A stretch of 33,126 nt of DNA from Helicobacteraceae bacterium (GTDB lineage Bacteria > Campylobacterota > Campylobacteria > Campylobacterales > Sulfurimonadaceae), in contig WTBY01000030.1 in the NCBI GenBank assembly GCA_013138865.1, forward strand, positions 1-33,126. The letters are read 5' to 3'. The notes beneath the pieces are model-generated. The model saw only the letters and a list, made by a program, of their open reading frames with translations, searched no databases and had not been told where the DNA came from. Below, in pieces: positions 14,187 to 23,140 of the stretch (the stretch's first letter is position 1; every line of letters starts with the position of its first letter). The translations under genes were made by a program, and so were the position numbers.

Positions 14187-16028
14187 TTAGTAGTTTTCAC
14201 TCTCTACCATGTCTTGTGTAAAGCGAATAGTTCTATCTCTACCAGTGTTTTTAGCTTTGTAAAGTGCCAAGTCCGCATATTTAATTGCTTGCCAGATCGC
14301 ATCTGCATCAGTTGGGAACATTGAGACACCTATACTTAAACTTTTACGGAATTTTTCATTATTACCAGTAAACTCTAGACTAAAGAATGTCTCTCTAATT
14401 TTTTCAGCAACTTCCATAGCGCCTTCTTCAGTTGGGTTATAAAGAAGAATAATAAACTCTTCCCCACCATAACGAATAGCTAAATCAGCGTCACGAACAG
14501 ACTCTTTTAAAATAATAGAGAGTTTCCTAATTACAGAATCACCTACATCATGACCATAAGTATCATTAACCATTTTAAAGTGATCAATATCAACCATAAG
14601 AACGCCATAACCAACGTTCATACGTAATGCTTGTTTTACAGAGTGATCTATATACTCTTCCATGTAACGACGGTTATAAAGACCTGTTAAAGGATCCTTT
14701 CTTGAGCTATCAAGAAGAATTTGCATAAGTAGCTTGCTCTCTAAAACAGGTTTAGCTGCTTGTAGAATATTTTTTATAGCAGGTAAGATAGTTTGTATAC
14801 GCTCTATCTCCTCTTTTGACTCACTACTAAATGAAAATAGAAGACCTTTTTGCTCATTAATTTGAAAAGGCAGACATAAGTACTCTATTGTCTCATCTAT
14901 ACAACCATTACAAACTTTATGAAAATCAGTAGATACTACATCATGACTTATTCGACAAGCTCTACATTTTTTAGAGTCTTCAAGTGTCTCTTCACTACAC
15001 CAACTCTCTCTACCATCATCAATATAGATTAGCACTCTCTCTTTAGTTGTTATATCTATTTCAAAAAGTGATACAGCCTCTATGTTAAACTCATTATGTA
15101 AAAGATAGATAATTCGGTCGTATATAGCCTCTTTATCGTTATCAAGTTCTATAGTCTTTTTAAATTTATATATATCTGAAAGCTCATCTATAACTATCTG
15201 TGCCTCTTGAAGTGGATCATGAATATTATCATGCGTAGGTGAAATGAAAACAGATAGTTTATTTTTAATTCCTCCAAATGTTCCATCCATAGTAGTTAAA
15301 AGTTGATTTAAATTCTTAGTAACTTCTCCTGCTTCATTAGAAAGTTTCGTATTTACAGTATGTGAAAAATCACCTGCAGAAGCTTTTTCTAGAGAGGTAT
15401 TAAGTTCACTAAAAAGTTGAAAGTATGGTTTTGAAAATCTATTAATTAAATATAGTGCAAACAACATAAAAAGTATATTCATCCCAAATATTTTTAAAAT
15501 ACTTATAATACCAATAGTTCTTGCGTTACTAACATCCATTTTAATAGTAATAGCACCTAATACATCACCTTGATTAACATTATGACATGTTAAACAATCA
15601 GGTGTAGAGTATGCTGATGCTATATAAGGAATAGTAATTCTTAATTCAGTCTCTTTTGCTGTTTCTGTAAATACTTTCTCTATTTTACCTGTTTGAAGTA
15701 CATGTTTATCAATAGCGTCCCTTGGTGATTCGTCTGGGAAACCAAGTCCATATTGTTCAGTTACTAGTTGTGATCTAACTAACCATAGTTCATTTACATC
15801 AGCGCGACCTGCAACATTTGAAAGAAATGATTTTCTTTGATCCATAATACCTTGAGCCATATGAATAGTTAAACCATCTCTAACATTTTCAGCCATTTGA
15901 ACAGCTTTTTCTTCTGCTGATTTATGTGAATATTCACGGAAGTTAAAACCAACATTAACTATAGTAGCTATCATTAGTAGCAGTAACATTAGTGCCACGT
16001 TGAAAAGAATCTTTTTTTGAGTATACAT
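14187..16028 (-). CDS. Membrane diguanylate cyclase with periplasmic c-heme sensor and cytoplasmic Cys-rich domain
   Basis: 613 residues. The order is: membrane helix (8-26), periplasmic DUF3365/Tll0287-like domain (about 35-170) with heme motif CLTCH (145-149), second helix (173-195), HAMP-like linker (196-250), and a GAF-like domain (about 290-425). The GAF-like domain contains C344, C355-x2-C358, C373-x2-C376 and C385. The GGDEF domain follows (about 440-605), with GGEEF at 521-525 and an RxxD inhibition site at 512-515. It should make cyclic di-GMP in response to a redox or gas signal sensed through the heme. The four-cysteine pattern in the GAF-like domain suggests zinc or an FeS cluster. 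The gene is convergent with the nitrate genes, so a functional link is only suggestive. Confidence 0.88.
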   Translation of the reverse strand: MYTQKKILFNVALMLLLLMIATIVNVGFNFREYSHKSAEEKAVQMAENVRDGLTIHMAQGIMDQRKSFLSNVAGRADVNELWLVRSQLVTEQYGLGFPDESPRDAIDKHVLQTGKIEKVFTETAKETELRITIPYIASAYSTPDCLTCHNVNQGDVLGAITIKMDVSNARTIGIISILKIFGMNILFMLFALYLINRFSKPYFQLFSELNTSLEKASAGDFSHTVNTKLSNEAGEVTKNLNQLLTTMDGTFGGIKNKLSVFISPTHDNIHDPLQEAQIVIDELSDIYKFKKTIELDNDKEAIYDRIIYLLHNEFNIEAVSLFEIDITTKERVLIYIDDGRESWCSEETLEDSKKCRACRISHDVVSTDFHKVCNGCIDETIEYLCLPFQINEQKGLLFSFSSESKEEIERIQTILPAIKNILQAAKPVLESKLLMQILLDSSRKDPLTGLYNRRYMEEYIDHSVKQALRMNVGYGVLMVDIDHFKMVNDTYGHDVGDSVIRKLSIILKESVRDADLAIRYGGEEFIILLYNPTEEGAMEVAEKIRETFFSLEFTGNNEKFRKSLSIGVSMFPTDADAIWQAIKYADLALYKAKNTGRDRTIRFTQDMVESENY

Positions 16029-16147
16029 TAGACATACCTTTAAAATTTTATAAAGTTCCTATTACTCTATCGAAAACAATCTTATTTTAAGATTTATCTT
16101 AATTAATAAATAAATAAAATCTACATGATATTCTTTACTTACTCATT

Positions 16148-16165
16148 TCATAAATATATTTATGA
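16148..16165. promoter_or_regulatory. Perfect 18-base palindrome in the divergent intergenic region
   Basis: TCATAAATATATTTATGA reads the same on both strands. It lies about midway between the diguanylate cyclase start (16028, leftward) and the small four-cysteine gene (16270, rightward). It could be a dimeric regulator site. The high A+T content lowers its weight. Confidence 0.35.
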
Positions 16166-16269
16166 TTAATTATTCATGTAATTAACATAGTTACTTAATT
16201 TAATTACATCAACGAATTGTAAGAAAAGTACAACTATAATGGCTTAAATTAATAGGATTGAGGTTAAAT

Positions 16270-16473
16270 ATGTCAGAAAAAGATAGTAAGAGTGATGAGT
16301 GTTTACATGATGAATTTTGTGGTTTTGCACATACAGTTTGTGAAACAACTGACTTTAAAGATAAGTGTAGACTAAAAGATACTGATATTTCAGAGATGCC
16401 TTTAATGGAAACTATTAAAGAGAGTTATGACAAGCATAAAGCTGAAGGTGTAGATCTACAAAAGAAAAAATAA
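16270..16473 (+). CDS. Small four-cysteine protein of unknown function
   Basis: 67 residues from ATG 16270, which is preceded by GATTGAGG. An in-frame TTG at 16258 falls inside that ribosome site and is unlikely. Cysteines are spaced C-x5-C-x6-C-x8-C in the first half (CLHDEFC, then TVC and DKC), followed by a charged helical C-terminus ending in lysines. There is no signal peptide or membrane segment. The cysteines could bind zinc or an FeS cluster. I do not recognise the family. It ends 6 bases from the convergent bpt gene. Confidence 0.7.
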   Translation: MSEKDSKSDECLHDEFCGFAHTVCETTDFKDKCRLKDTDISEMPLMETIKESYDKHKAEGVDLQKKK

Positions 16474-16479
16474 ATATCT

Positions 16480-17196
16480 TTATAGCCATACATCACTATC
16501 TTCTTCATGTGGACGACCTTGAAGAGTTAGGTATGGTTTATAATCTTTTTTATACTCTAAACTTTGACAACCTTCTACATAATAACCTAAATAGATCCAC
16601 TTAAGACCTTTTTGTTTGGCTAGAAGTATCTGTCTATATAAAGAGTAGTGACCAAGTGATCTTTTTTTAGAGTCTGGATCGTGATAGAAGTAGATAGAAG
16701 AGATCCCATTTGGCAAAATATCTATTAAATCAACTGCTATAAGTTTCTCATCTTCAAAGTACAAAATTTCATGTCCAAAATCTTCAAAACCTTGAACAAA
16801 CGAAGAATAGTAGTTGTTTGGTGTAACATTTTGCTTGTCCCAACCTCGCATATTTTGTTTGAACTCGTGGTACTTTTTAAATATATCTAGATGGTTTTGA
16901 GTTAGTGAGGGTTGGCGAATAATTAATTGAAGATCCTCATTTTTTTTAATTACACGTCTTTGAGACTTTGTAAATGTGAAATTATCTACATCAATTTTAA
17001 AACTTTCACAACTACTGCACTCTTGACAGATAGGACGAAAGAACATCTGCCCAAAACGTCTCCAACCACGCTCGATCATATTGTCACACTCTTCAGTTGT
17101 ACAATTCTCAATAATTTTGTAGTGAGTTTTTTGTTTAAAATTTTCTAGGTAAGAACATTTAGAATCTAAAACACACTCTTTTAATATTTCGCTCAT
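16480..17196 (-). CDS. bpt: Aspartate/glutamate leucyltransferase (Bpt), N-degron pathway
   Basis: 238 residues from the ATG at 17196. The N-terminal domain has Cys residues (CVLDSKCSYL) and the ERGWRRFGQMFFRPIC...CSSC segment. The C-terminal acyltransferase fold includes FKQNMRGWD and a GISSIYFYHDPDSKKRSLGH stretch. Bpt transfers leucine (or a related residue) from tRNA to proteins with exposed N-terminal acidic residues, marking them for ClpS/ClpAP. An ATG three codons upstream (17205) overlaps a perfect minus-strand TATAAT at 17204-17209, so the internal ATG is preferred. The transcript would then start at or next to that codon. Confidence 0.88.
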   Translation of the reverse strand: MSEILKECVLDSKCSYLENFKQKTHYKIIENCTTEECDNMIERGWRRFGQMFFRPICQECSSCESFKIDVDNFTFTKSQRRVIKKNEDLQLIIRQPSLTQNHLDIFKKYHEFKQNMRGWDKQNVTPNNYYSSFVQGFEDFGHEILYFEDEKLIAVDLIDILPNGISSIYFYHDPDSKKRSLGHYSLYRQILLAKQKGLKWIYLGYYVEGCQSLEYKKDYKPYLTLQGRPHEEDSDVWL

Positions 17197-17203
17197 GGGC
17201 TTC

Positions 17204-17209
17204 ATTATA
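17204..17209 (-). promoter_or_regulatory. -10 box for bpt, implying a leaderless message
   Basis: TATAAT on the minus strand ends 8 bases before the ATG at 17196. Transcription would then begin essentially at the start codon. Confidence 0.4.
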
Positions 17210-17254
17210 GCTTCTATATGTTAAAATAAATCTAATTTTATAAAAGGCTTAAAT

Positions 17255-18964
17255 GTGAAAGAGAGTTCTCAGGTATTAGCACGAAAATATAGACCTAAAC
17301 GCTTTGAAGATCTTATAGGTCAAGATACGATCACACAGACTCTTTCACTAGCCTTGGATTCAAACCGCCTATCTCACGCTTATCTTTTTTCAGGTTTAAG
17401 AGGTAGTGGAAAAACCTCTACTGCTCGTATATTTGCAAAAGCTTTAGTGTGTGATAATTCTCCTACTTCTAAGCCTTGTGAGGTTTGTGAGAACTGTGTT
17501 ACGGCAAACGAATCACGGCATATAGACATTATAGAGATGGACGCTGCTTCTAGTAGAAAAATAGATGATATTCGTGATTTAATCGAAGCTACAAAGTATA
17601 AACCCTCTATCGCAAAGTTTAAAATATTTATAATAGATGAAGTCCACATGCTTACTAAAGAGGCTTTTAATGCTCTTTTAAAAACACTTGAAGAGCCACC
17701 AGAGTATGTAAAGTTTATTTTAGCGACGACTGATCCTCTTAAACTTCCTGCTACTATTTTAAGTCGTACTCAACACTTTCGTTTTAAAAGAGTTTCAAAT
17801 GTAAACATAACGAACCACTTAATTCATATTTTAAACCTAGAAGAAGTGGAATTTGACAGACCTGCTTTAGAGATACTTTCTCGTAGTGGTGGTGGTAGTC
17901 TTCGTGACACTTTAACACTTCTTGACCAAGCGATCATTTACTCTAGAAATCATATAGATGTAAAAACTGTTACAGATATGTTAGGACTTATAGATCCTGA
18001 ATTTATAACAAATATTTTTAGTTCTATTTTTCAAAGAGATACAACAAGGCTTATAGCTTATGTAAAAGAGCTAGAAGATTATGAAGCAGAGATGGTTATT
18101 GATGAGTTTATAGCATTTTTACAAGAGAAACTTTATGAGAGCAACCCTACTTTCTCGATCCTAATACTTGAACGTTTCTTTAGAATTTTAAGTGAGTCAA
18201 AAGCACTCTTTGCAATCAATGCTGATGGATCTTTTGTCCTTAATTTAGTATTTTTTAAAATGATGGAAGCTCTTAAAATAAAAGAGATCGATCAGATGAT
18301 CGAGTCTTTAGAGTCTCAAATAACTAAAACAGTTATAAAACATGAGATGCCATCCCCTGCTCAGATAGTTCAAGATGCTACACAAGAGATGATCAAAAAA
18401 CAGAGTCTAGCTCAAACTAATGACGTTAGCTCTGAACAAGTTTCAACTCCTTACAAAGAACCAATATCAGTACCAGAACCTATTCAAACTAAACCAAACG
18501 AAGATCTTATAAAGTTCAACGCTCTTATAGATATGATCAGCGATCGCAGTGCAGATCTAGGTGAGTGCTTCAAGGTTAGTATAGAGTTTGTCTCATTAAT
18601 TGAGAATACTCTTACTTGGGAGAGTTGTGCAAACGAAGAGAACAAGGCAAAACTACGCCATGGGTATAGTGTTATTAAACAGTTTGTTCGCGAACTTTAT
18701 GGTTTTGAAACTAAAATAAAGTCACAAGCTTGCACTAAAGAGATAGTTGAAAAAAAAGAAGAAGTCATACCTCAAATTGAGCCTCAACCAGCATCTATGA
18801 CTGAAGATATTGAAACCTTTGGAGGAAGCTGTGTAACTGGTTGTACACCAGATGAATCAGCTCCAAAAGAGTTTGATCCTAGTGTTATAATGGATCAACC
18901 AATGATCAAAAAAGCTATAGAACTTTTTGAAGTTCGAGATGTTAAAGTGCAGTCAAAAGTATAA
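17255..18964 (+). CDS. dnaX: DNA polymerase III subunit gamma/tau
   Basis: 569 residues starting with GTG (17255), with AAAAGG about 8 bases upstream. AAA+ clamp-loader features are Walker A GLRGSGKT (47-54), the zinc-binding cysteines C66, C75, C78 and C81, Walker B-like DEVHML (about 127-132) and an SRT sensor. Residues 380-569 are a poorly conserved tail expected to contact the polymerase. It contains an eight-A run (18750-18757) and a CVTGC pair near the end. The protein loads the sliding clamp at the replication fork. It is convergent with the PqiB gene and separated by a shared hairpin. Confidence 0.95.
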   Translation: MKESSQVLARKYRPKRFEDLIGQDTITQTLSLALDSNRLSHAYLFSGLRGSGKTSTARIFAKALVCDNSPTSKPCEVCENCVTANESRHIDIIEMDAASSRKIDDIRDLIEATKYKPSIAKFKIFIIDEVHMLTKEAFNALLKTLEEPPEYVKFILATTDPLKLPATILSRTQHFRFKRVSNVNITNHLIHILNLEEVEFDRPALEILSRSGGGSLRDTLTLLDQAIIYSRNHIDVKTVTDMLGLIDPEFITNIFSSIFQRDTTRLIAYVKELEDYEAEMVIDEFIAFLQEKLYESNPTFSILILERFFRILSESKALFAINADGSFVLNLVFFKMMEALKIKEIDQMIESLESQITKTVIKHEMPSPAQIVQDATQEMIKKQSLAQTNDVSSEQVSTPYKEPISVPEPIQTKPNEDLIKFNALIDMISDRSADLGECFKVSIEFVSLIENTLTWESCANEENKAKLRHGYSVIKQFVRELYGFETKIKSQACTKEIVEKKEEVIPQIEPQPASMTEDIETFGGSCVTGCTPDESAPKEFDPSVIMDQPMIKKAIELFEVRDVKVQSKV

Positions 18965-18966
18965 CC

Positions 18967-18992
18967 ATGACCCTATGAACACATAGGGTCAT
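18967..18992. terminator. Shared hairpin between dnaX and pqiB
   Basis: ATGACCCTATG (18967-18977) and CATAGGGTCAT (18982-18992) are exact reverse complements with a 4-base loop. The stem includes the stop codon and last codons of the leftward gene. T tracts are weak on both sides. Confidence 0.55.
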
Positions 18993-21282
18993 CATTTATA
19001 AGTTCTGGAGAGTAATCTAACCAAATACCTGCTGGTTCATTATATAAAATAAATGAGTCTAACTCATCAGCTTTTTTCTTATATTTATTTGGTGTTACTA
19101 AATAGATCCCACCCTCAACCATCGTTTCTACTGTCTGCGTTTGTACTTTTATGCCTGTAAGTGAGACTTCCATTCCTAGAGCACCTGCATTATAAAATAG
19201 TGAACTATCTTTTACAAGGTATGCAAAACATGGTTCTACGTATATTAAAAAGTCAACACTTTTAGAGTCATCTGCTAACTTTACCTCTTCAACCTGACCT
19301 ATTTTAAACTGTCTATAGTAAACATAAGTTCCAACATCTAAAGAGCTTTTACGATCACCTTTGAGTATAAGACGAAGACCTTTTTTGTTAAATGTAAGAG
19401 GCGGTGCTTCCTTTTTTAATGCAAAGTTAGAGCTTCTTTTTTTAGATATTCCCTCTATAATTGCTATGTTTGTACCACCTATAATAGTATTTAAATTTTT
19501 TATACCATCAACACCAACACTTAAACTTTGAGTATATAAAACAGAATCCTCTTTTAGAAGGTGTTCAAAACTTCTTTTCACATAGGCTGTTGCTACTTTT
19601 TCACTATTTTTCAACTCTATTGTATCAACTTTTCCAACTTCTATATTTTTATAAAGAATTGATGCACCTTTTTTTAGATCACAATCATCTGCTAGTTCTA
19701 AAAATATTTTTTTACTCTCTAGTCTATATTTTTCATTTTCTAGATCCGAAAAGCAACTAAATAGGTGAAATCCTCGGAGCTTTTTAGTAGCTTCTTTACT
19801 TAAAGTAACAAAAGATATGGCTCCACTAAAGAGACTATTAAGCGGAGCTATTTTAACTGTTGTTTTGGCTAGGCTTGCTTCAACTTCTAAAGGATTATTC
19901 ATAAAAAATAGTGTTGTATCATTGATCATATTTTTATATTTTTCATATATAACTACCTCTATTTTTGAGTTTTGTAAATCTTTTGTGAAGCTAATATTAT
20001 AAACTTCTCCAACAGATATATTATTAAAATAGATCTCAGCACCCTCTATTAATGATAAGTTTTTAGTGGTATTTAATGATAGTTTAACTCCATTTTTTAA
20101 CTTTTTAGACTCATGAAGTTTAAACTCATATTTAGGTTTTGCATTAGTATTAGAAGTTTCAAATGAGATAAAAGAGCCACGGGTTAGTGCGTTAAGACCA
20201 CTTATACCTTTTAAAGAAAGTTTCGCAAATGTCACCCAATAGTAGGTACTTTCATTGTTTAGATGTTCAAACTCCTTGTAGAGCTCGATCTCTACTAGGT
20301 TTGAATCACTACTCATTTCATACTTGACACCTGTAACAACACCCGCTTCAACACCCTTGTAATAGACTTTAGAGTTTTTTTTGCTTAAGCCATGTGTATT
20401 TTCAGAGTTTAAATAGATCTTTTTACTTACTAAGTTTGATTCTTCAACAGAGTCAAAAAGTTTAAAGTCACTATTTTCAGTGTTTAGCTGTTTAGCATTT
20501 TCATCACTACTCATGGTGATACCACCTGTTATGATTTGTGAAAATGGTGGAACCTTAATTTTTAAACCTGAAATATTTGCACTAATACCAACATTGTCAT
20601 TAATATAAAACTTACTATTCTCTTTTAATAGGTATCTATATTTTTCATAAATTTTTGCTTTATATACAATATTTTTTTTAGTTAAAGTTTTTTTATAGAC
20701 TGATCCTATAATAAACTTTTTGTAAAGGATAGGTGTTTGTGATGTTATAGAGTTTTCCTTAGAGTTTAGGTTAATACCTATACCTGAAGCTGTAGCACTA
20801 AATGATACGTTCTCAATGGCATTAAATTTAAACTTATCTTCTCTCAATTCTAACTCTTCTAACGTTGTATTATGTGCTATAGGTTCTATGTAGTTACCGC
20901 TAACGAGTGTACCTAAGCCAGTAATCTCTGTTAAAGAGACTTTAGGTTGAACTAACCAAAACTCAACACCCTCTTTTGCAACTGCATCTATAGCTTTTCC
21001 ATAAACCTGTACAGTTACATCTACTTTTTTTAGATCATTCTCGTTTATCTCTATCGATTCAACGTGACCTAGTGTAACACCCTTGTAAAGAAGTTTAGTA
21101 CGTTCTTTTATAATACCTGCTGCATTATCAAAAGTTATAACTATTTTTCCACCTGAAAAATGTAAGTTTTCTACAACTAAAAAAGACGCTATTAATAGCG
21201 CTATAAGAGGTATTAACCAGACTATAAAAGTTGTACGTTTTTTAATTTTTATAGCTTTTTGTATATTTGTCTCATTGTTCAT
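18973..21282 (-). CDS. pqiB: PqiB/LetB-type MCE protein with six MCE domains
   Basis: 769 residues from ATG 21282, chosen because GGAG lies 5 bases upstream; further ATGs at 21285 and 21309 are possible. One N-terminal membrane helix (about 17-38) anchors the protein. It is followed by six MCE repeats, each recognisable by a Y(Y/K)G/N..xxG.V core: LLYKGVTLGHV, ILYKKFIIGSV, VYYKGVEAGVV, IYFNNISVGEV, ILYKNIEVGKV, VYYRQFKIGQV. Such proteins form a periplasmic tube that carries lipids between inner and outer membrane. E. coli PqiB has three repeats and LetB seven, so six is intermediate. The start overlaps the preceding pqiA-like gene by 11 bases. Confidence 0.9.
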   Translation of the reverse strand: MNNETNIQKAIKIKKRTTFIVWLIPLIALLIASFLVVENLHFSGGKIVITFDNAAGIIKERTKLLYKGVTLGHVESIEINENDLKKVDVTVQVYGKAIDAVAKEGVEFWLVQPKVSLTEITGLGTLVSGNYIEPIAHNTTLEELELREDKFKFNAIENVSFSATASGIGINLNSKENSITSQTPILYKKFIIGSVYKKTLTKKNIVYKAKIYEKYRYLLKENSKFYINDNVGISANISGLKIKVPPFSQIITGGITMSSDENAKQLNTENSDFKLFDSVEESNLVSKKIYLNSENTHGLSKKNSKVYYKGVEAGVVTGVKYEMSSDSNLVEIELYKEFEHLNNESTYYWVTFAKLSLKGISGLNALTRGSFISFETSNTNAKPKYEFKLHESKKLKNGVKLSLNTTKNLSLIEGAEIYFNNISVGEVYNISFTKDLQNSKIEVVIYEKYKNMINDTTLFFMNNPLEVEASLAKTTVKIAPLNSLFSGAISFVTLSKEATKKLRGFHLFSCFSDLENEKYRLESKKIFLELADDCDLKKGASILYKNIEVGKVDTIELKNSEKVATAYVKRSFEHLLKEDSVLYTQSLSVGVDGIKNLNTIIGGTNIAIIEGISKKRSSNFALKKEAPPLTFNKKGLRLILKGDRKSSLDVGTYVYYRQFKIGQVEEVKLADDSKSVDFLIYVEPCFAYLVKDSSLFYNAGALGMEVSLTGIKVQTQTVETMVEGGIYLVTPNKYKKKADELDSFILYNEPAGIWLDYSPELINDDPMCS

Positions 21283-21877
21283 CATTACTCCAAAGTAGTC
21301 TAGGGTCAAAATGTTCTACTGCTAAAATAGTCAGCACTACAGCTGTTGCAAATGCAAAAGAAGCAGGTCCTGCTATCATAAGTGCTAAATTGTTAAATTG
21401 TACTATTCCAACCATTATAGCAACCACAAATATATCTAACATTGACCATTTTCCTATAAAATCTATAATTCTATACAGTTTTATTCCAACGTGAGAGTAT
21501 CTTTGTTTTTTATATTTTGCTACATAAAGTAAAAAGGAGAGTGAAATTATTTTAAAAAATGGGATAACTATACTTGCTAAAAATATAAGTGTCCCTACAA
21601 AGTAGTCTTCTGCTTTAAAAAAGAAGAGTATTCCACCAAAAATAGTTTTAGAAGTTAGAGTACCTGCTTCAACTGAACTCATCATAATTAAAATATTAGC
21701 TGGTATTAAAAATAAAAATGCACTTATTAAAAAAATAAAAGATATTTTTAAAGAGTTAGGTTTTCTTTGGTGGATCTCATTATCGCAAACATAACAGTTA
21801 CTATTCTGCTCGAACTGAAGAGTGTGACATGACAAGCAAAGTGTCATTTTTTCATCTATATCACTTCTGTATTTCAT
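21272..21877 (-). CDS. PqiA-like membrane protein, second half
   Basis: 201 residues from ATG 21877, which gives an overlap of 17 bases with the upstream PqiA-like gene. A longer start at 21931 would overlap it by 71 bases and seems unlikely. A zinc-ribbon-like C-x2-C...C-x2-C (CLSCHTL and CYVCDNE) is followed by four predicted membrane helices. In E. coli PqiA both such modules are in one protein of about 417 residues. Here they are separate genes that probably pair. It likely works with the adjacent MCE protein in lipid or solvent-stress homeostasis of the envelope. Confidence 0.85.
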   Translation of the reverse strand: MKYRSDIDEKMTLCLSCHTLQFEQNSNCYVCDNEIHQRKPNSLKISFIFLISAFLFLIPANILIMMSSVEAGTLTSKTIFGGILFFFKAEDYFVGTLIFLASIVIPFFKIISLSFLLYVAKYKKQRYSHVGIKLYRIIDFIGKWSMLDIFVVAIMVGIVQFNNLALMIAGPASFAFATAVVLTILAVEHFDPRLLWSNDEQ

Positions 21878-22457
21878 ATTTCTGCCATATATCTTCAGGG
21901 TTAAACCAAATAATAGACGCATAAAATGCAACTAAAAAAAGTATAAAAAACAGTACTCCACTATGAAGAGTAAAAATTGCCACTGCTTTTAATTTTATAG
22001 CAGAGACTACGATCGCAAGCATGTAAACCTCAGCCATAGCCCAAGGACGAAGCATTGTATATACTTTCAAGTAAGCACGTTCAGAGTCTGTTGAATAGTT
22101 AAAACTACGTGGTACTAAAATAAGTATAATAAGTGATATAACTACCAAGGGTAAAACTACACCAACATATAAAGATAGAATACTAATAATCCAATAGCCC
22201 TCGTAACCCATCTTAGTAATAGCATCAATAACAGTCACACTAATACTAGAACCACCAATTTCAAAAGTCATTAGAGGTAAAAAACAAGCACTAATAAAAA
22301 ATAACAGAGCTGTAGCACTCATACTTAAAATATAACTAAACCTCTCACCAGAGCTAACTATTGTGTAGTTGCATCTTGGGCACTTGTAAGTGTATTTAGT
22401 ATTCAAATTTTTTATTTCGACTATTACACCACACTCGGCACATGCTTTATTTAGCAT
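21861..22457 (-). CDS. pqiA: PqiA-like membrane protein, first half
   Basis: 198 residues. Cysteine pairs CAEC (5-8) and CPRC (31-34) form a zinc ribbon ahead of four predicted membrane helices. The FEIGGSSISVTVIDA stretch after the first helix is typical of the PqiA module. It overlaps rsmE by 7 bases and the second PqiA half by 17, so all are probably translated from one message. Confidence 0.85.
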   Translation of the reverse strand: MLNKACAECGVIVEIKNLNTKYTYKCPRCNYTIVSSGERFSYILSMSATALLFFISACFLPLMTFEIGGSSISVTVIDAITKMGYEGYWIISILSLYVGVVLPLVVISLIILILVPRSFNYSTDSERAYLKVYTMLRPWAMAEVYMLAIVVSAIKLKAVAIFTLHSGVLFFILFLVAFYASIIWFNPEDIWQKYEIQK

Positions 22458-23140
22458 AATATTTTAGAAGCTATCACCATTACGGCACTCTCTGATCGTA
22501 ATATCATTGGAGTGTTTAACTTTATGACATCATTAGCTTTTAGAAGTTCTCTCTCTTCTTCACTAAAACCACCTTCACAACCTACTAAAATAGTCTCTAT
22601 TTTAGATACTTGCTCACTACTTAACACTTGATTAGAAAAATCAAAAACTGTAGTTTTTGGCTCATTTAATATAAATTTTTTGATCGAAGAAGATTGTGCA
22701 AACTCTATAGTAGAACTTCGTCCACACTGTTGAGATGAAGTAGTTAGCATTCTGTTAAAACGATCAAAGTCTAATTTAAAACTTTTTTGCGATCGAGAAC
22801 ACTCTATAAATGTTATTTTATTCACACCTATTTCATTTAATGAAGGTAAAACTTTCTCAATAGATTTAATATCAATTACGCACCAGCCAATATGAAGTTT
22901 TTTTACTGCTTCAACAATATTTTTATTAGAGCTTAATAGCTCTAATGAGCATGAGCGTCCATCTATGCTTTTTAAAATATATTTATATTCAATTCTATTT
23001 TCATTAGGGTTTCTAAAGCTTATAAGATCATCAACTTTATGACGACGTACCTTTATTAGGTACTTAAAAGTTTCATTTTTTAGAGTTAGACTTTGAGAGC
23101 CTGCACTCTCATTTAAAATATATGTCAAATAACCATCCAC
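22451..23140 (-). CDS. rsmE: 16S rRNA (uracil1498-N3)-methyltransferase
   Basis: 229 residues. The SPOUT-class C-terminal knot is visible as LVGCEGGFSEEE and the closing LNTPMILRSESAVMVIASKI, which are family hallmarks. The N-terminal PUA-like domain spans about 1-70. It methylates U1498 of 16S rRNA at the decoding centre. It overlaps the upstream membrane-protein gene by 16 bases and pqiA by 7. Confidence 0.92.
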   Translation of the reverse strand: MDGYLTYILNESAGSQSLTLKNETFKYLIKVRRHKVDDLISFRNPNENRIEYKYILKSIDGRSCSLELLSSNKNIVEAVKKLHIGWCVIDIKSIEKVLPSLNEIGVNKITFIECSRSQKSFKLDFDRFNRMLTTSSQQCGRSSTIEFAQSSSIKKFILNEPKTTVFDFSNQVLSSEQVSKIETILVGCEGGFSEEERELLKANDVIKLNTPMILRSESAVMVIASKILC

